Source: Hymenobacter translucens
GTDB lineage: Bacteria; Bacteroidota; Bacteroidia; Cytophagales; Hymenobacteraceae
Direction: 5' to 3'
Length of the DNA: 64,000 nt
Assembly (NCBI RefSeq): GCF_020685205.1
Contig: NZ_JAJERB010000006.1
Coordinates: forward strand, 62,001-126,000
Shown here: piece by piece, positions 60,797 through 64,000 of the stretch
How the letters are laid out: every line of letters starts with the position of its first letter
How positions within the stretch are numbered: position 1 is the stretch's first letter
The notes under the pieces: model-generated
Told to the model about the DNA's origin: nothing
The model's database searches: none
Seen by the model: the letters and a program-made list of their open reading frames with translations, nothing else
Program-made: the position numbers and the translations under genes

Positions 60797-61570
60797 TTAC
60801 CGCCGGATCTGCACGACCAGCTCTTGCGTAGGAGCGTGCCTGAAACAGTCGGCCAGGGTCCGGGCAGACAGGCTGGCTTTGGGTAATTCACGGTAGCGGA
60901 GCCGCACGAAGAAATCGGTGTCGAAAGGACTGGGCGCTACCTGCACCGCCTGTGGGCCGTGCCAGACGGCCTGCACCATCTGCCCGCCGGCGAAAGGGAA
61001 ATAGTCGGAAAGCGGGATGCCTTTCTGGTACCAGGGATGTTCCCGGTCTTTAGGGGCGCCGGGCTCGTTAAGGCAGAGGTAGAGCGAGAGGCGGTCCAGA
61101 AACCGCAGCAGCTGCAAGTGGAAGTCGAGGGCCGCTGCCGGGGCTGGGGCATCGAGCCGAAGCTCTCGGCGGAGGCGGGCTTGCCGGTTGGCTTCATGCT
61201 GCAAAAACTGCCGGCCTTCCCCGGTTTTACCCAGATCGGGAAAGGAGGTAAAGTGAAGGCTGCCCAGCAGGCCGGCGTACGGCGCCAGGGCTTCCATCTC
61301 GTCGACTCCCTGCTGGTAGTTCCGGATTTTAGGGGCGGCCGGGTAGTCGAGAAAGGAGTGGGGCACCCGGGCCGGCTCGTTCCAGATGGGTACGGTATCG
61401 AGGGTTGCCCAGGCCCGGTCGTGCTCTCTTACCGCCAGCTCCACCTCTACGCGCCGGGCCGCATCCGGAAACAGGGCCGGCTGCCAGTGCGTCGCCATCT
61501 GTCCCGAAACGTGGGCGTGGTCGGGCTGGGTGATGTAGATAAAGCTGGTAGGTGTTTCGCGGATGATCAT
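60797..61570 (-). CDS. DUF3891 family protein
   Basis: 257 aa cytoplasmic, no signal peptide. It starts MIIRETPTSFIYITQPDHAHVSG and has ELAVREHDRAWATLD, RNYQQGVDEMEAL and ISL-type helices, the pattern of DUF3891. Conserved His/Asp residues (QPDHAHVSG, REHD) suggest an HD-like metal site. Function unknown. Confidence 0.85.
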   Translation of the reverse strand: MIIRETPTSFIYITQPDHAHVSGQMATHWQPALFPDAARRVEVELAVREHDRAWATLDTVPIWNEPARVPHSFLDYPAAPKIRNYQQGVDEMEALAPYAGLLGSLHFTSFPDLGKTGEGRQFLQHEANRQARLRRELRLDAPAPAAALDFHLQLLRFLDRLSLYLCLNEPGAPKDREHPWYQKGIPLSDYFPFAGGQMVQAVWHGPQAVQVAPSPFDTDFFVRLRYRELPKASLSARTLADCFRHAPTQELVVQIRR

Positions 61571-61613
61571 GGCAGCAGGCGAACTGGCGTGAAGTAGCCG
61601 GAAATGCAGCAGG

Positions 61614-63038
61614 CTATTTTTTGGTCGGGGCTCCGGGCTTCGGCCTGGTAGCCGACGGAGCCGCGCTGAGCTTGGCGATAAACAGGCCGGCCACTTTCCC
61701 GGGGTTTACCAGCACATTAGTTCCGAACGCCGGCTTGCCGAAAAAGAAACCCGTGACGTAGGCGTTGCCGGTGGGGTCGACGGCAATTCCCTGGGCGCCG
61801 TCCCAGCCGCTGCTGCCCGCTACCTGCTGCACCCACTGTACTTTTCCGGCCGGGCTGTATTTCGAAACAAACAGGTGGAAGCGGGCCGGGGGCCTGCCGG
61901 GCGAGTAGCCCTGGGTCGGCGCGTTGAGGTGACCGGCTAGGTACGCGCTGCCCTGGCCATCCACCGCCACGCCGTAGCAGAAATCATTCTGCTTTCTGCC
62001 CACGCTACGGGCCCACTGCAGCTCGCCGTCGGCGGCGTACTGAACCAGAAACGCGTCGTAGTTGGGCACCGCCCGGTCGGGCTTGCCGGACCGGATAAGC
62101 CGGGTTTTGCCTACGACCAGCGTGTCGCTGTCGAAGTTGCCGGTCACGTACACCAGCCCGCTGCTGCTGACGGCCAGAGCCGTTTCGGTAATGTACTCGG
62201 CGCCGGCCACGAGGTGCGCCCACTGAGCGGTGCCGGCGGCGTCGTACTTGGCCACGAATACGTTCTGCGGGTGCGTGCCCGTCAGCATGGTGGCGCCAAT
62301 GGTAAGCTTCTCGGAGAAAGAGCCGGTCACGTAGAGGTTGCCTGCCGCGTCGGGGGCGAGGTAGAAGGGGGCCGGGGTTTTGCGGGCCCAGAGTACTTCG
62401 CCCCGGGCATCGTATTTGGCAATAAATGGGTTGGTCTCTTCGCCTATTTCATGAGTCAGGGTGGTGGCGCCCAGCGTGATGCTGCGGCTGAAGTAGCTGC
62501 TGAGATACACGTTCCCGACCGGGTCGGTGCTCAGGTCGAGGCCCCGGTCTTCCTCGATGCCGCTGATTTTGCGGGCCCACTGCACCGTGCCGCGGCCGTC
62601 GTACTTGGCCAGGAACAGGTCCCCGCCCCGGCTGCGGAGCGAGTCCCGGCCGAACCGGGTGGTGGTCGACAGCGAGCCGGCCACGTACACGCTGCCGGCC
62701 GGATCTACCGCCACGTCCTGCCACAGGATATTCTCGTCAATGGTGGTTTTCTGCACCCACTGGAGCTTGCCGGCGGCATCGTACTTAGCCAGGAAATTCA
62801 CCCGGTTGTTGCCGGTGGGGCCCGCCAGGGTTTGGTTGCCGAAGGTCGCCGGGCCCATCGAAATGCCGGTTACGTACGCATTGCCCGCGCGGTCCACGGC
62901 AATCCGCTGCCCGTCCACGGCCTGGGGTCCCCCAGCGGAACGAGCCCATTCGAAGCCGGGTGCCTGGGCCAGGCACCGCGGTTGGCTCCACAGCGTAAGA
63001 GCAAGGCAAAACAGGGGCAGCAGCAGGCGACGCTTCAT
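61614..63038 (-). CDS. secreted SBBP-type beta-propeller protein
   Basis: 474 aa from ATG 63036-63038. The signal peptide ends near CLAQAP. The rest is a series of repeats of about 50-60 aa with AVDRAGNAYVTGxxxGPATFG-like cores (GNAYVTGI, GSVYVAGS, GNVYLSSY, GNLYVTGS, GLVYVTGN, GSAYLAGH, GNAYVTGF), seven in all, enough for one propeller. The last 20 residues are basic and Pro-rich. No T9SS signal is visible in the end of the protein, so it may stay periplasmic. Confidence 0.88.
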   Translation of the reverse strand: MKRRLLLPLFCLALTLWSQPRCLAQAPGFEWARSAGGPQAVDGQRIAVDRAGNAYVTGISMGPATFGNQTLAGPTGNNRVNFLAKYDAAGKLQWVQKTTIDENILWQDVAVDPAGSVYVAGSLSTTTRFGRDSLRSRGGDLFLAKYDGRGTVQWARKISGIEEDRGLDLSTDPVGNVYLSSYFSRSITLGATTLTHEIGEETNPFIAKYDARGEVLWARKTPAPFYLAPDAAGNLYVTGSFSEKLTIGATMLTGTHPQNVFVAKYDAAGTAQWAHLVAGAEYITETALAVSSSGLVYVTGNFDSDTLVVGKTRLIRSGKPDRAVPNYDAFLVQYAADGELQWARSVGRKQNDFCYGVAVDGQGSAYLAGHLNAPTQGYSPGRPPARFHLFVSKYSPAGKVQWVQQVAGSSGWDGAQGIAVDPTGNAYVTGFFFGKPAFGTNVLVNPGKVAGLFIAKLSAAPSATRPKPGAPTKK

Positions 63039-63199
63039 CCGGATCGGGTATGGAAACAGGAAGGTAACGGTAAGCGGCCAAAAATATGGTTCTGCCGGGC
63101 TTGCTGCCACCGGCATGCGGGTCATGGCCGCGGCTTGGGCAATAGACCCCGGTGGCGGGCGTTGGCAGAAATATCGTCAACCTCTTACACTTCAGCAGT

Positions 63200-63718
63200 A
63201 TGGCAGCCTTCCCGACCGGTGCCTCCGGGCCCCGCAAGACTATCCACACCCGCCGCTTCCGGCTTACGCCCGACATGACCCCAATGGTGGGCCTGGGCTT
63301 TCTGCTGGTTACCTTCTTTCTGCTGACGGCGGAGTTCGGCAAGCCAACCGTGCTGCAACTGACCATGCCGGTACGGCCGACGTGCAGCTACGATGGCCCC
63401 ATTTGCATGACCGGCGACGTGCTGACTGTTTTGCTCGGCCGAAATCATCGGGTGCATTACTACCACGGGCTGCTCAGCAACGACGAGAAGGGTACGCTGC
63501 AAACTACTGACCTGGGCCCGGCCGGCCTGCGGAAGCTGCTGCTCGGCTTGAAGGGGCGGAGTCACAGACTGTTTGTGCAGATCAAGCCGACTGACCATGC
63601 TACCTACAAGGATATGGTGGATGCGTTGGATGAGATGAGCATTACCGACCAGAAACGCTATGCGCTGGTGGATGTGGCTCTAGAGGAGAAGCACCTGCTC
63701 CGGGCGCACGGCTTCTAA
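63200..63718 (+). CDS. ExbD/TolR-like protein
   Basis: 172 aa from ATG 63200. A basic N-terminus (RKTIHTRRFRLT) is followed by the ExbD signature PDMTPMVGLGFLLVTFFLLTAEF with the membrane Asp/Met block, and a periplasmic domain with KPTDHATYKDMVDALDEMSI. ExbD works with ExbB and TonB to energise outer-membrane transport. No exbB is adjacent in this window, so it is an orphan here. Confidence 0.82.
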   Translation: MAAFPTGASGPRKTIHTRRFRLTPDMTPMVGLGFLLVTFFLLTAEFGKPTVLQLTMPVRPTCSYDGPICMTGDVLTVLLGRNHRVHYYHGLLSNDEKGTLQTTDLGPAGLRKLLLGLKGRSHRLFVQIKPTDHATYKDMVDALDEMSITDQKRYALVDVALEEKHLLRAHGF

Positions 63719-63740
63719 AGCACGCAACGGGCAACAACAA

Positions 63741-63769
63741 AAAAGCCGCCCCGGACCGGAGCGGCTTTT
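63741..63769. terminator. bidirectional intrinsic terminator
   Basis: AAAAGCCGC (63741-63749) pairs with GCGGCTTTT (63761-63769), with inner CCGG pairing. It lies between the converging ExbD-like gene and the gene at the right edge. Confidence 0.8.
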
Positions 63770-63793
63770 GGTTGTTTACAGAAGCTAAAAAGC

Positions 63794-64000
63794 TTATCCG
63801 TGGCGCTGCTTCCACTCGTTGGAGAGGCCGAGCTTCTTGGCAATGTCCTTGAACATCTGGGGGTCGAAGTCGTCCTCGCCGGGCGAGTTGAGCTGGGGTT
63901 CTTCTTCGAGGACCGGGTACGGCACGCCTTTGATGGCGCCCTGCACTACTTCCAGCGGGGAGCCATCCTCGGGGTGCTTGCCGTTCCAGATCAGGCCGGC
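63794..64000 (-). CDS. C-terminal part of an unidentified protein (cut by window edge)
   Basis: 68 codons and a TAA stop (63794-63796) are visible. The sequence includes GLIWNGKHPEDGSPLEVV, VPYPVLEEEPQLNSPGEDDF and ends with a helical KDIAKKLGLSNEWKQRHG. It is polar, acidic in the middle and has no membrane segment. I do not recognise the family. Confidence 0.6.
   Translation of the reverse strand, partial: AGLIWNGKHPEDGSPLEVVQGAIKGVPYPVLEEEPQLNSPGEDDFDPQMFKDIAKKLGLSNEWKQRHG

Overview
The window comes from the chromosome of a high-GC member of the Bacteroidota, most like Hymenobacter (Cytophagales). The evidence is a C-terminal type IX secretion sorting domain, Bacteroidota-type -7 promoter boxes of the TAnnTTTG kind (mostly TACCTTTG or TACCTTCG here), few recognisable Shine-Dalgarno sequences, a permease/M1-peptidase fusion typical of the group, a short NuoG, and GC-rich codon use. 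I see no rRNA, tRNA, CRISPR array, transposase or prophage genes.

Layout. 1-5.1 kb: end of a secreted protein, then an ABC-2 exporter (ATPase plus a permease fused to an M1 peptidase). 5.4-8.7 kb: aspS, a small membrane protein and a PhyH-type oxygenase. 9-13.2 kb: a periplasmic-propeller histidine kinase, its NarL-type response regulator, and a probable 223-nt structured RNA. The regulator and RNA promoters carry the same inverted repeat at the same distance from the -7 box. 13.3-14.1 kb: a PolB-like 3'-5' exonuclease.

14.3-33.3 kb: the complete set of complex I subunits, all on the minus strand but in two transcription units. nuoA-J starts at a strong promoter near 33.33 kb and ends at a terminator near 24.04 kb. 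nuoK-L-M-N has its own promoter near 20.22 kb. Between the two lie four plus-strand genes (ECF-like sigma factor, small membrane protein, DUF1003 protein, S1/P1-like hydrolase) and one low-GC gene. The nuo units also carry passengers: an MntA/HepT-type toxin-antitoxin pair between nuoD and nuoE, a secreted protein gene between nuoL and nuoM, and inverted-repeat elements of several families in five other intergenic gaps.

33.5-41.3 kb: pruA, small conserved proteins, a dNMP-kinase-like protein, a YjjG-type phosphatase, a thioredoxin-like ferredoxin, an ArsR-type regulator, a secreted CarboxypepD_reg-like protein, a type II NADH dehydrogenase and a lipoprotein. With complex I, the cell has both a proton-pumping and a non-pumping NADH entry to the quinone pool. 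41.3-47.1 kb: small envelope proteins, a TonB-C-like protein, a secreted M1 metallopeptidase and a HupE/UreJ membrane protein. 47.3-51.3 kb: one large repeat-rich T9SS-exported surface protein, followed by a gene-poor stretch to 52.5 kb. 52.5-64 kb: an internally duplicated membrane protein, clpB with a divergent stand-alone Clp-N protein, cupin and DinB proteins, outer-membrane barrels, pfkB, a DUF3891 protein, an SBBP propeller protein, an orphan ExbD-like protein and the end of an unidentified gene.

The most unusual content is (i) the two-component system with a matched pair of operator/promoter sites driving the regulator gene and a candidate small RNA, (ii) a family of intergenic inverted repeats built from 7-nt units, five intact and one broken, with a different unit sequence at most loci, and (iii) the heavily invaded nuo operons.
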